Assembly (NCBI GenBank): GCA_037954665.1
Contig: JBBMOL010000133.1
Span: forward strand, 496,001-560,000
Direction: 5' to 3'
DNA: 64,000 bases
Source of the DNA: Laguncularia racemosa
Taxonomy: Eukaryota > Streptophyta > Magnoliopsida > Myrtales > Combretaceae
Within the stretch, counting starts at the first letter, position 1, and each line of letters opens with the position of its first letter. This document shows positions 37,010-50,300 of the stretch, one piece after another. The notes under the pieces were generated by a model, which worked only from the letters and a program-made list of their open reading frames with translations, ran no database searches and was not told the DNA's origin. The translations under genes and the position numbers were made by a program.

Positions 37010-40000
37010 GAATGCTCCTTTAACACAAAAATGATGGAAATGAATCTCAAAACAAATTTTTGGGGCTGTTGTGGGGTTGCATTATATATGAGTTTAGACC
37101 ATTGTCTTGTACAATTTTCTTCAGATTCCCATACATGTTCAACCATAAGAAACTGGATGATTGCACAGATTGTAGAATGTAATGAATGTGAAATTCATGA
37201 TTTTTGGAGCTTATGGTCACAGCCCATCACATTGCAAGCATAGGCAAGGAAAAGGTTAAGGACTTTTGCTCAGAGCCGTGCCGCCACTTTGAAATAGTAA
37301 TTGTTTTGGATAGAATTAGGAATTGTTTTGTTTTTTTTTTCTTTTCTTTGGGTAAGTCAGAGGAACGTAAGTGCTTATGGACTCTTGGAAATATTTATGC
37401 CTAATATTTGAAAGAATATATGAACAGATGCTTTTGGTTTCGTGCACTAGTACTATCTGTACAAGAATTTCAGCAGAGCGTGCTCATTCAACCACTTCAT
37501 GGGATGGTCATGCCTCTTCGTACTTCCAACTCCTAATCACAATATTGCATTCATATTTAAAGATAGAATTAGGAAGTTTCTAAGCACTTCTTAGCAATGA
37601 TTTTATCAGTATTATATGTAATGTATGCCGGTCATAGCAATGGAAGGAATATCTTTTTTTCGCCGCCGGGGTGGGTTGTTGGGTGTGGTGGGGCTTGTGA
37701 TAGTGAAGCCAATTTTGTGTATATTTTTACTGTGCATCTTTTTCTTTTAGATTAAGTGTGTTATCAGTTACGTTCTAGTGTTTAACATTGATAATAATTT
37801 ATCGGTAGGGTTGGAAACAAGTCTAGATGACACAATTTAGTATTGAGCTTGAACTTGATTCAAAATATAGTTTTAGCTTGATTTGTGCTTGATCGAGCTT
37901 GTAATTTTACCTATCTCAAATTGAAGTGGCATTTAATGTGCTCATATTCAATCTGATAAAGTTTAATTATTTAAGAAGAAAACATTTTTCTTCTAATTAG
38001 AATAAAATGGATAGTAAACTTGCTTAAGTTTGGTTAGTATCTAAGCAATCATAAAATTTGAGCTTGACTTGATAAATTACTCGAGATCACTTTACTATTT
38101 TCAAATTGAATTGAGCTCTAGCATTAACTCATTTATATATCTAATAGTGAATAGATCAACTTGAGTTGATGAGGTATGTAACTATTAAGGCTCTTTTACA
38201 TAGTTAATGGGCCCGTAATTTGCTTAAATTATATTTGCTACTTTCAAGAATTTTTCTGCATTAGCTGTGTTCCTTCACTTTACTATAATTATACCCCATC
38301 AGAAGGTTATGCCCCATTGGCCATAAGGAGTGGGGGGGCTCTGTTGAAAACAACAGTTTGACCGAATGTGCAAATTAGAGGGATAAATTATTAGTAATGA
38401 TATATATATATATATAGAGTGAAAGTGTTAAAGGGGCAAAAATTTGACACATTAATGTGATTTCTAAAATTTGCCTTCCAGATTTCCGAGTTCCACTTTC
38501 AATTCCTTATATCTCTCCTGCGGACCCACAAACACGGTATGGGAAGGATAAGGCAACAACACTAAAGAGGAGAGGGATGGATTCCTAACATCTGTAGTTT
38601 AATCCCTATCTAATTGAGTTATTCGTTTGATAAGCTTTAGTTAAAGCACCAGGACTTAGGTAAGAGGGAGTGTGGTATGGTAAATATAACACTTGCATCA
38701 ATTGTGTAAATTTAATTTTTACACATCAGATGGTTGTAATGCTAGCTTAATAAAAGGAAGCGGAAAGGGTAGTTCCTTTTATAAAGAAAAAAATGTCCTT
38801 GATTTTGTTAGATTTTGAAAATCCTACAAACCGAATAGGATTGCGTCCCTGAATTATGTAGATATATGTAGATCAAAGAAGAAAATTGGACACATTAGAG
38901 CAGAACAAAAACAGTCATTGCATTTGTATTATCCATAAAGATGAACTTAAACCAGGTGCTTAATAATGAAGAAACTAGTCGCCAATGTAGAGAACACAAG
39001 AGAGAGGCTGCACATGTAGAAATATAATAATCTCGGCATCTCAAAGTCCAATTGATGTTGATGCTGAGAGAATGTCATGATGCTTGGACTATCATGATAA
39101 CTTTACATGCTGTAATCTTCAGTCCAGGCGGAGAAGTTGAAACCTGAGTAAGTAGTGGATTTATAGAGTAAGTCAATGATAGACATCTAATTTTTCTTTT
39201 TTCTTTTGTCCTTTTTGCTAGTAAACATCAATTTCATTCAACAAGAAAAGATAACATTAATCGAAACAAGAAAACTTATAGACAAAGAGTTGGGGCTATG
39301 AAAATTGAATCGAATAGCATCTAATTATTCATCTGATCATCCGTCTTATGGATAATATATTTTACATTTGTGAAGGGTAGACTATCAAACGCAGTAATCT
39401 GGTTGTAAGAAAAGGTTTTAGACGATGATGATTTTTATAATATTTATCAAAGACCTTTCTGGAACCAAAGAATTTTCAAACAAAGAAACGAAGTAGCCAA
39501 CATGAAACAACCAAACATTGAAACTTAACATTGGGTCCTAATATCATGTTGTCACAAGACTGCTTGCCATGAAAAAGTTTGCAATTTATATAACAATAGA
39601 TCTTTTCCTGTGGATATCAAACTCAATGAAAATGAACTCTGCTTTATTTGGGGAAACATGTCTAGTAAACAGCATATTGGAAGGAAAAATACTCTTGTAA
39701 CAAAGCAGCATCTTCTTAGCCTTAGATTCACTATTGTTAAGCATGATGTACCCTTAGTTAGCTGTAGGTCTACACCTCAACCATACACAAGACCAAGAAG
39801 AATACGGTGTAATATCATATTCTTTTCTTTTCAATTAGGCATTCTACGAGAAATATTCTCTGTTTGTTCATTTTATCAAGCATCCTTCCTGTGATGGATG
39901 AAGAATTACACTATATCAGCAGAGAGAGACATGAAAATAGAAGAACTTGAAGTAGGGCAAACAAAGGAAAATCTAGGATTGTTAAATCACTTTGCTTTTT

Positions 40001-40060
40001 TAAATTTAAAAATTTGTTATTAGTGACGATTTCATAATGGAATGGGAAGGACTTGCCTCA
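37010..40060. other. Convergent intergenic region between mannanase and receptor kinase
   Basis: The first few hundred bases should hold the mannanase 3' UTR and poly(A) site. Frames at 37031-37583 are short, overlap each other and show no domain. 37806-38150 carries a possible hAT-like remnant that starts 'agggttggaaacaagt' and contains repeated 'gagcttg' words. A (TA)n run lies at 38399-38417 and a SINE-like segment at about 38590-38760. The 94-codon frame at 39610-39894 has no domain I recognise. Confidence 0.5.
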
Positions 40061-42865
40061 TCACCATGTTCCACTGGGCAACAGCGGCTCGACGTCCGAC
40101 AAAGAAATCACATCAGCATCTTGTTTCAGGACTCCTGATGCAGAGGCATTGTTATGATTTTGATTTACCTCACCATCTTCTAAGTTCTGCTGGATGGGAG
40201 CTAAGTTTCCAACCCTTTTTATCCCTTCTAATTCCATCGCCACTACTTTCATCGTAGGTCGATTCCTTCCATTCAAATACAAGCATCTTTCTGCAAGGTT
40301 GGCAACTTTTATAATCTCTTCTTCCCTGCCATTTTGTGCAACTTCCGGATCGAGAATATCAAATAGATGGTCTTCTTCAATAGAAAGGATAAAATATGTT
40401 GCTAGGCTTCTACCTTCCTCGGACCTTAGTGAAGAGATAGGCTTTTGCCCCGTCAAGAGCTCAACAAGTACCACCCCAAAGCTATATACATCACTCTTGT
40501 CTGTGAATTGGCTTGATTGGAAGTACTCCGGATCTAGATATCCAAAGGTTCCTTGTACTAATGTGGTCACATGAGTTTGATCAAGAGAGACTGATTTTGA
40601 TGTCCCAAAGTCTGCTACTTTTGCTCTATACTTTTCATCCAAGAGTATGTTGGTAGACTTGATATCTCGATGATATATGGGTATTGACGCTGCTGAATGC
40701 AAGTAGGAAAGAGCCCCTGCAATCTCAGTTGCAAGTTGTAAACGCATCTCCCATGACACTTGGATCTCCTTGTTTGAATCATGGAGATAATCATAGAGAG
40801 TTCCATTTGGGATGAACTCGTATACAAGAAGAGGAACTTCCGTCTCCAAACAAAATCCTAATAGTTTCACAATATTCCTATGATTAATTTGTGATAATAT
40901 TATAACTTCATTTATAAATTGTTCAACTTTTCCCTCATCTATAACTATAGCTTTCTTTATGGCAACTATTCTTCCATCAGCTAACATTCCCTTAAACACA
41001 GTCCCTTGGCCGCCTTTTCCCAGAACTCTACTCTCGTTAAAATTGTCGGTAGCTTTTTCGAGCTCCTTTTGGTTGAATAATTTGCTTTTTTCAACACTTC
41101 CTTCAGGTGAAGATAGCTGTTGCTGCAACAAGAGACCTCCATTCCGCGTAAAATATTTCTCTTTGAGCTTCTTTTCTTTTCTTTTTTTGACGGCTTTGTA
41201 TAACCGCCATATCCCGAGAAGTAAGAGAAGTGCCCCTACACCACTACCAATACCTGTGTAACAAATAATAAATGAGATCTATTTACAATATTATCTTTTT
41301 CTAAAATTTATTTTAGTTAATGATACATGAGAAGACGTTAAGTGAATATTAAGCATCCGATTGGTTTCTTTATCCGAGTGGTGTAGAGTTACAAACCTAT
41401 CATGGCGAAATTTAATTTTCTTCTCCCATCCACACAGTCAAAGTATCCTTCCTTATTAACACACATCCCGGGACACGGGGGGTCTGGTTCTTCACATTCA
41501 TCAATATCTGATTTAAGAATAATGGATAAAGCAGTCAATGTCCATCATGAACACAATGTTCTTTTTCACTTGAGAAAAAGAAAAGATGATCTTGACCATA
41601 AATAGTCTCCTGCCTTATCAAGACAAATATTACTAAAAGAATAGACCCATGTTTCCAATACACCTGTCTACATGCTCCTGGATAGCATTATCCCCTTTTA
41701 TGGAGAAGTATAAGAGATTAAAAAAAAAAAAAAATACAAGATCCATCCTCATGATACATGGAAGAAGTTATCGAAAAAGCAAGTATTATATTCAATGGAT
41801 ATATATATGCAATAATGATGACAGGGTTATCTGCTCTTGCACCGGATGATTATAATGGATTGTTTCTCATTCATTGTATAGGTTATAGCATCATGCCTCT
41901 CATGATGCTTGCTCGTAGGAGCAATGGTTTGACTTTTGAAAAGAATAGAATTTGATAGAAAGCTGGGAGATTTTACCTTGACATCCATCGTTGATAAGGT
42001 ATGGGTTGCCCCGATAACCCGGACGACAATAGCACTGCACAAATGGCATATCGTTATACGAAGTTAAGCTGTACCCCGTGCACGATTGGGTAGACTTTAT
42101 ATCATAAAAGCGCAGCGACTCAGTTGTATTTGAAATTCCCCATTCCAGAGCTACGGGGACAGATCCATTGATTTTCAACTCATCCAAATCTATAGTTGAG
42201 TTCCGAAACCATGTTCGATCTACTAGGAATGCATAGTTGCATTGCTCGTCATCCATGCCTGTCGTAGTTTTAGAACTACTAAAATCTACACTGAAAGCCT
42301 GCAGACCAAAGGGTATCGTGGTTTGACAGCAACTGTCAAAACCAGAACATGAACTGAATCTACTAAAGTTGCCACCCTTGCATCTGATCTTACATCCAAC
42401 GAAGGCATACTCCGTGCTGTTCAACAAAGCATCGACATCACAACCAAACGCTCCAAAGACATTCCTTGTTTGTGAGAAGATGAATTGGCTTTCTTTTAGG
42501 CTCAGAGATGTATTTCTCACTTTATCGGTGCAGTTGCCACTTGAAAATGCTATAGGAAGATTGATTCTAATCATTCCATCACTCCCTTGCCCAAGATAAT
42601 TCGGAAGTGAAATATTAAGCACCTGCAAGTCGATCTTCTTTAGGAAGGGGATGGTATTATTTTGCCGGCACTCTATCTCGTACCAGTCATCCAAGAAACA
42701 GCTACTTCCGATTCCAAAAGGAAATGGAATTCGTATATTTCCACAAAATTCTGTGCATTTTGGTCTTGACCACTTAGGTGATGCAGCATCTGCCTCTAGA
42801 ACTATTGTAAATAAAAGAAGAAAACCAAGGATATAGAAAACAGATTTTTTCTTGGCCTTATTCAT
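40061..42865 (-). CDS. Wall-associated receptor kinase-like protein (WAK/WAKL), three exons
   Basis: Receptor-like Ser/Thr kinase at the plasma membrane. WAK-family proteins bind pectin and oligogalacturonides and signal in growth and defence. Exons on the minus strand: 42865-41977, 41507-41397, 41253-40061, with both introns GT..AG and phase 1, totalling 2,193 nt and 730 residues. Signal peptide at about 1-27. A galacturonan-binding cysteine-rich region follows (CGNIRIPFPFGIGSSCF, later FVQCYCRPGYRGNPY). Exon 2 encodes a calcium-binding EGF-like module starting DIDEC. A transmembrane segment begins GIGSGVGALLLLLGIW near residue 334. The kinase has glycine loop GKGGQGTVFKG, catalytic Lys433 (VAIKK), HRDIKSTNILLD with Asp530, DFG at 548-550 and PEYFQSSQFTDKSDVYSFG. 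All key catalytic residues are present, so an active kinase is likely. The gene converges on the mannanase. I cannot say which WAK/WAKL member it is. Confidence 0.93.
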
Positions 42866-44125
42866 GATTGAGTGGACCTATAACTAGAGGGTCATGTTCA
42901 GGTTTGTGAATCTGAATCTGAAATGATCTTTGCTTATTTATTATGTGTAAGACTGCTATTCTCTCTTTCATTCAAAGGTATAAGTGGTGATGTTTCCTCC
43001 AGCACTAAATTTCAACCTTAAACTGTTTGACATCCATAGTTGCATGAGAGGAAACAAATGGGATAATGCCAAAACCGTTACATAAGGTTTTGCTTGTCAA
43101 AATTTGGTTGGTCGAATAAGTAAGGAAGATGACCCAGATAGTAAATTGTTCAATATTACATTCTAGGGATTTCAAATTTCTAAAATTGAAATAAATACTA
43201 AAAGTTCATATGTTGGCTTTAACATTATCCCAATAAAGGAAGGGAAGAATACCTTTGAACCCTTATGATTGTACCAAAAATCAATCAAGTTATTTATTTA
43301 TTAATTGAGTTATCTTAATTATTTAAGTTTGTGTCCACATGTTAGATAACTCTTACTGTCATTATTTTCCTTAACAGCTTTAGAAAACACCGTGTTGACA
43401 CTCTGAATTGTAATCTAGCATATTGACATAAAAGCTTCTTTTAAGACTTCTTGAATGTTTTATTTTTGAAGTTTATTAAACTTATAATGACAGATATTTA
43501 TTTGATGTGACTACTTGAAATATAGGGCAATGAGTTGAATTTTGACACAAATATAAGGGAGTTTTAGTATGCTTTGAAACGTTTTCCAGGACTAATAAAA
43601 TACAATACTATTTGTGGTTATCAATAAGTATCGATCACTGATTAAAGAAAAAGTGGGGGGGGGGGGGGGGGGGGGTTGGGGGGGAAACAAGAGTACAAGT
43701 TACTGATTTATCTTTTAATTTGGCCGCCTAAATTGAAGTCTTCAAGCGAATTTTTGCAACAGGGCAATCTCAGACTGAAAAGTCTTCCATACTGAATTAT
43801 TGACAATCCATGGCAGAAAAATCTCGCCGGCTGAATATTCTTCCGTGATGACTTTAAAAATTCACCATGTATATAGCCATTGGGTTTCTGCGTGTGGGGT
43901 GTAGTGAAAAGTTTGACTCTAAGAAGAAAATGGAGGTGATATATAATAATGGATATTTATTAAAAGAAAGGGATAAATGTTGTGTTTAATATATTAATTT
44001 TTATTATTTTTATAATTAATTACTTATACTTTAAAGTCTTAATTTAATATCTAATTAAACTTTTTGATGTTACCTCTTTTAACTTTGTTTAACTCTGTTA
44101 GCTTGTGTGGATGATTAAACTAATA
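42866..44125. other. Upstream region of the receptor kinase; no gene seen
   Basis: The part next to 42865 should contain the receptor-kinase promoter and leader (minus strand). AATAAATAAG near 42935-42945 is a weak TATA-like candidate. The rest is AT-rich apart from the poly(G) tract at 43655-43684. Confidence 0.45.
43655..43684 (+). repeat. Poly(G) tract: G21, TT, G7
   Basis: An uninterrupted run of 21 G residues, then TT and seven more G. Such tracts can form G-quadruplexes and are prone to length error in replication and sequencing, so the exact length is uncertain. Confidence 0.85.
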
Positions 44126-44127
44126 AT

Positions 44128-45448
44128 TGTTGACATGTAGAAAACAAGAACAATTTAGAATAAAACAATTCCAACTAAATGTCTACTTGGGATCGACAAT
44201 GACAAAAAAAAAAAAAGCAACACAATAGGGAAATACATATTAAAACAGTTAAACCTACCAATAATCGGAACAACTGGAACTTAGCTAAAACATATTTACT
44301 CATCATAAAGTCTCCAAATGGAGATCAAAAGCCCTAATTACAAACCCCTTGTTGTGCAATTTTTTTTTTTTTCAAAATTGATGATCTCCTTGTGAGAAAA
44401 CCCAAAAAATTGAAAACCTCCCTAATCATTAGAAACCTTAAGGATAGAATTTGTGCCAAAAATAACAAGAGAGATGAATTGGGAGGGACATAAGAGAAGA
44501 GAAAATGTATGAAAAAGATGGTATGAAAGAAAAGAGACCAAGGCTTTGATGATCAGGAAGTCTTTGAATATGTTCATTCACCAATCTTCTTCCAACAATA
44601 GTGGGCTTGTGCTATGCAATTGTAAACTGAAGGCAAAAGTTAAGGTTTTTTTCTCACTAAGTTAAGGTTTTGACCGGGTTTTATAAAGTAAGTTAAATAG
44701 TTCGATTTTCACTTGCTTCTATCGTGTCTCCCTTTTGATTTGGCAAAGAAATTTGGGTTTCTCCTCACCAAGTTAGGATTTCGACTGGGTTTTGCAAAGC
44801 AGGTTAAGATTTTTGCGATTTGGGAGTGAAATTAGGTCTAATTAATGTCAAGGAATAAATGCAATTAAGGGCCTTGTGCCCATTAAATAATTGGATTTGA
44901 TTCTTTGAGCTAAAATGATAGGGTCAAGAGAGCCAAGTTTATGACCTTTGGGATGATCAAGGGAGATTTGACATAATAGGCTTATAGTAAGACCCATTGG
45001 ATTGGTTGGTTTAATCCAACCTTTTTCAATAAGACTTGTGCATTAAAGGTCTTTAATGGGCCTAGATTCATGAAAGACTCATATGAAGGCTTATTTACTT
45101 GTGACCATCGATTGTCATTACCATTTAACGGACGAGATTCATAACTGAACCCTATAAATACCTAAGGCATTCTCATTTAAAGGGGAACTTTTTGGGAGAA
45201 AAAGGTCATTACTCTACTAAACTATTCTCTTAAAAGATTAAATTGAAAATTTAGCGAAGAACATTTGTTTGTCACGAAGCACTTGAGCCTAATTGAGGCT
45301 GCCTACTTCTCTTCCCTATCTTACTCATCCTTGATCATCCTTTTGTGTGTCATTATACATCACTCTTCTAGGTTCACATATAGTGTGAGGATCACATAGC
45401 ACATATGTCGCCACATTACAATTGAACCCCCACACCTACATTTTTTCA
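44128..45448 (+). mobile_element. Probable 5' LTR of the Tat-lineage retrotransposon
   Basis: The right boundary is proposed at 'attttttCA' (45447-45448), followed at once by 'cgactctactaggg', a decayed form of the 'cgactctgctgggga' primer-binding sites seen in Tat/Ogre elements. TATAAATA at 45153-45160 is a good Pol II promoter candidate. The left boundary is a guess at 'TGTTGACATG' (44128). No second LTR copy is recognisable downstream to confirm either end. The LTR contains a diverged internal duplication at 44653-44709 and 44764-44821. Confidence 0.45.
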
Positions 45449-45466
45449 CGACTCTACTAGGGAAGG
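45449..45466 (+). other. Putative retrotransposon primer-binding site
   Basis: 'cgactctactagggaag' directly follows the proposed LTR end and resembles the tRNA primer-binding sites of Tat/Ogre elements. It is partly decayed. Confidence 0.35.
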
Positions 45467-46179
45467 GAAATTGATAACCTCGTGATGGTAGCCCTAAGGA
45501 GAAGGATGCTTGATTCTAGTGATAACATCAATTAAGACCATGAAATTAATCCTAAAGTTACCGAGTAACTACCTCCACTTGAAAATACTGATCTTACTAA
45601 TAATACTCAAGTGTCTCATCTTAACAATGCTTAGTGGTGTGTGCCATTTAGGAAAACACTAGAATGATGAACTAATTTATGATGATGCTTGTCCAATGTA
45701 TGCCTAGTATAGCGAGCTTTGCTGTTGCGTAACAAGGAGTAGTGTTGCCAAATCTTGCTATTACTGTATAGTAACTTGCACCTTAGGTACCCCAGTCCTC
45801 TAACCTAGCTCTTGTCAATCAAGAAGCTATCCTTAGGGTTGAGGAGCAGGCTCTTATACTAGAGCCCATAGTTGTACATCATCTCACACCTGAGGTAAGG
45901 AACCAAGAAATCCATATCGGGGGCTCTTTATCCTCACCGGTTGTGCTTGTATCCTAAGGTGTTTTTAGGGGATCTATAGTTCATCTTAACCATACTTCTG
46001 TTACTTTTGTAAAGGCTACAATGTTTGCTTTAGAAGCACATAGATATGTATTTAAAGGAAATACAGATGAATTCTATTATGGGAGTACTAGATCTTAAGC
46101 TCCTATACAACTAATGCATCACAACAAGGCCTTACCCTAAAGTTTATGTAAGTCCTGAGTTTATGCTTTTCAATGGGAA

Positions 46180-47234
46180 GAAAGGGAGAACTAAGGTGGT
46201 TTACAGGCTAGATCATGATTTAAAACTTAAAGAATCTTCTAAGTTCCTCATGGAGAAGGTATACACGTGGTATGTTAATCTTCCACCAAGTTTGGTAGAT
46301 TCATAGGGTAGCATGTGCAAGATGTTCCTGGAGAAGTTCTTCTCTACTCAAGAGAGGTTACTCTAATTGACATGGGGTGGATTTAGCAAAAGTCTAGGGA
46401 AGATCTGATGGAGTACATTGAATGGTTTAGAGAATGCTCTTTAGACATTCAAGACATTTGTGATTTTGTATCTAAGGGATGTTCACTAAATACATGGTAC
46501 ATCTAGAGAATTTGTCTTTGGTGTCATTCACTGCATTGATTGAAAATGTGTAAAGGACTAACATTTTCGTTATAAAGCAAAAGGGGAGAAGTCCTAAGTT
46601 TAACAAGTAAGCACCATTTGTAAGCTTAGCTTAAGGAGAAGGATTTAAAGGAGGGAAGAAGTCTAAGATTGGGAAACTAGGAATTGAAACTACAAATGGC
46701 TCTATACCGGTATTAACATATCTATGCTCAATGGGGAAGGTACTTACCATGCTTGACATATGATCAAGAGATGGGAAAATCAAACTACTAAGAGCCGAAC
46801 GCCTCCCTATTGTAGAAGAAAAGAATGACCCCAGATTTTGTAAGTTCCATAGAATTATAGGGCATTCTACCAAAGATTGTTTCACCTTGAAAAAGATTTT
46901 CAATGAGAGGGTTAGAAGTGGGGAGCTTATCATTGAAAACAATGATGTTAGGCACTATCCACTCCTAGCCCATAACAATCAATGTGGCACTGTGAATGTT
47001 GTTACTCATGATCTTACTACTGTTGAAGTGGATAAGGTGCTACGTATTGGAGCTTATAAAGGAAAAGGAAAATCAGATGAAGTCAAAGATAATGAATGTT
47101 CACTTGTCGTCGTAACACTATTGAAGACTTCTAACTTCAAGAATTTCTTTGACCTCCTTAGGTTCGATGAGAAGGCGAGGCTTGTAGGAGCGACTGCACT
47201 TATGAAAATTTCAGAAGGACAATATGCAGAGTGA
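46180..47234 (+). pseudogene. Tat element gag region, disrupted
   Basis: Shows the Retrotrans_gag pattern 'YTWYVNLPPSLVDS' near 46262-46304 followed by a stop, then 'MEYIEWFRECS'-like text near 46408-46440. A zinc-finger-like CKFHRIIGHSTKDCF precedes an open C-terminal stretch (46887-47234) ending at TGA. Gag would form the virus-like particle. Several stops and frame changes prevent this. Confidence 0.7.
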
Positions 47235-47369
47235 GGTGTAGTGCAACCTATGAAAAGAGTGGCCTAAGCCCATAGGAATACGATTTTATTTATAGACATC
47301 GATATATGTGTAAAGAGCTTAAATCACAATCGCTCTCTATATGTGGAGGGAGTACTTAATAGATACCTA

Positions 47370-50300
47370 GTGAAAAGAACATTCATAGACACTGGCTCCT
47401 CCTTGAACATCTTGCGAAAGACCACTTTTGAAGTGGTTAGAATTGATCTTGGGTGTTTGGTGAAGCAACTTATTTCAATGAATAGCTTCAATCATTTCCC
47501 TACAAAGACACTAGGATAGATTAATGTAGATCTCAAGGTTGGGCCTATCCATGATTCTATTACTTTTCATGTAATCGATGTACTCGTATCTTACCACCTA
47601 CTTGTGGGAAGGAAGTGGCTGTATGATCACAATTTGATACCTTCAACACTTTATTAACACATTAAAGGCAATTGGAAAGGGAAGGACATATTCATCCTTG
47701 CTACGAAGAATCCCTTTGAGTAAGAAGGTTCATACTTTATTGAATCAATATTTTTTTATGAATATGCTGAAGAAGGAGAAAAGACCATTGCGAGATGTTC
47801 GGGAGTCTTGTTGCCTACTTGGAATGAAATCTAACGTAGGCAATAAAAGAAGAGAAAGATGCGTGGTTGTCGAGGAGGTAAGAAGAGGAATAAACAAACA
47901 GAAAAGATTGAAAGTTTTGCTAAGGCAGACGAGCGTGGGGTATACCATTTATGATAGTTATAGGGGTTTGAGGAAGTGTGTTTATCTTCTTCAAATCCCA
48001 AAAAAGTTCAAGAAATTCAACCCACCCCTCTATAAATGTAAGATCGAAACAAACCCTAAGTGGAAGAGATAAAAGAGTTGGATCTAGCGTAACCATGCGA
48101 GTCATCATGGCTAATCTTTGCTAGCAATTGTCTTCCTCAAGAAATAAAGGTCTCACTTGTTACATTATTAAAAGAGCATAGAGATGTCTTTACTTGAACC
48201 TATGAAGAGATACTAGGATTAGATCTTAGCCTCGTAATATAAAGATTGAATATTATGTTAAGAGTCACACCAGTGAAGTAAGAACAATAGGTCTTTTACC
48301 CTAAAGTTGAGGTACAAATCAAGATAAAAGTTGAGAAGCTACTTCAAGCAAGTTTCATAAAACCTATTGAATATCTTACTTAGCTCGCAAATGCAGTCTT
48401 GCCAAGAAAAAAAGAATCACCAAATAAGAGTATGTGCTGACTTCTGAGATTTGAATAAGATATGTCTAAAAGATGATTTTTTCTTGGTGAATATTGACAC
48501 TTTAGTAGATGCCACTATCGGAAACAAGTTGTTTTCATTTATGGATGGCTTTAGTGGTTATAACTAGATCAAGATAGCAACTAGTGATGTAGAGTGTATT
48601 GCTTTCTGAGCCCTAGTGTGGAACTTCTACTACGTTGTCATGCTATTGGGCTCAAGAATGTAGGTGATACTTATTAGAGGGTGATGACTGCTATATTCCA
48701 TGACATGATGCATGATTTTATGGAAGACTATGTAGACGATATAGTTGTCAAGTCAAGATAAGCACTTGGCCATTTGACCTACTTGAAGAAGGTTTTTGAA
48801 AGATTTCAATTGTATAGACTTCACATGAGCCTTCTTACTTGTGTCTCTAGAGTCGCTTCAGGTAAATTTCTTGGGTTTGCTGTTCATAAAAAGGGTATTG
48901 ATGTCGACCTAACGAAGGTTCAAGCTATATAATTCATACCCATGCCCACCACTCCAAAGGGATTGAAGGCTTTCGTGGGAAAAGGTTCCTACATTAGGAG
49001 ATTCATGCCGATGCTAATAGAGATTTCATACCCTTTGCATCAACTTATGAAGAAAGGGGTTTTGTTTGAGTAGAGGGAAATGCATAAGGTAGTGATCTAG
49101 AAGATTAAGAAGATCTTAACCTCTCATCAGATTATGACAATGCCTGTGAAGGGATTACCATTGATTTCATATCTTACATCTACTAATAAGTCCATCGGGG
49201 CTTTACTTGCATAAGAAATAGATGGACATGAACAACTAGTTTACTATTTGAGCTAAACCCTTCAGGGGAGTGAGGTTAATTACCTAGCTTGCAAAAAGCA
49301 CTATCTCGTGTTGGTATTTGCTTCGCAGAAATTACGACACTATTTCTTGGCTCATAAGATCAATCTCATCACATGTTTAGATCCCATTAAGTACTTATTT
49401 TCTCGACTAGCCTTGTTAAGCTGAGTTGTTAAATGGTTACTCCTCCTTAGAGAGTTTGATATCACTGTTTAGGCCTTCAAGGCTATTAAGTCACAAGATT
49501 TGGCTAATTTGTTGGCACACTTCTCGAATGTGCATAAAAGCCTCATTGTGGATATTATGCAATTAAAGTTTTATGAAGATTTTTTCATGGTTAAAATAGA
49601 AGGAGAGTAGTTACTTCAATTTGATGGCTTTGCAAGGAGTAAGGGATGGTGGATAGAAATTGTGTTAACCTCCCTTGAAGGCTAAGAAATACCATTGGTA
49701 TTTAAACTTGATTTCTATTACACTAATGATGAGGTTGCATATGAGGCTTTATTACTTAAGTTGATATCTACACAAGAGACTGGAGAAAATCGACTATGCA
49801 TTTGAAGTGACTCTAACTAGATCATTAAATAGGCCCACAGTGAGTTTGGACTTAAAGAACTTATCCTAGCGCCTTATAGGGTAGCAATGTAAGTTGTAGT
49901 GACAAAATTTCAGTCAGTACATTACGAGCATACGACTTGATTCATTGACAGATATGTAGATGCATTGGCTACATTGGCATCAAAAGTTTTGATCCAAGAT
50001 GCGAATAATAGTTTGAATATTTGAGTAGTTAGAAAATCTATACCATCTTCTTGATAAAGATAAGGAACCACGTGATGATTGACGCCTTTCGATGAAGAAG
50101 TAATTAGTGCATCCTAGTGCAGCTTTTACTTCAACATTGAAGAACTTTATTCAATTAAATGGAAGATTGTACTATAAAGGCCTAGAAGGTGTTTTATCTC
50201 GATGTATTGTCACAAAGAGGCACATCTTAAACTAGATAAATCCGGTGTGGAGAAGAAGGACCACTATTATATCGTCAAATTCAATGTGCCGGATACTACT

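Noticed and set aside
39610..39894. Possible copia RNase H fragment
   Set aside because: A few residues (WGN, SSKQ) faintly resemble copia RNase H text, but the surrounding conserved residues are absent.
40194..40574. 126-codon and other plus-strand frames across 40.0-42.8 kb
   Set aside because: Shadows of the receptor-kinase exons on the minus strand.
46631..46942. 103-codon minus-strand frame
   Set aside because: Antisense to the Tat gag region, which reads as a zinc-finger gag segment on the plus strand.
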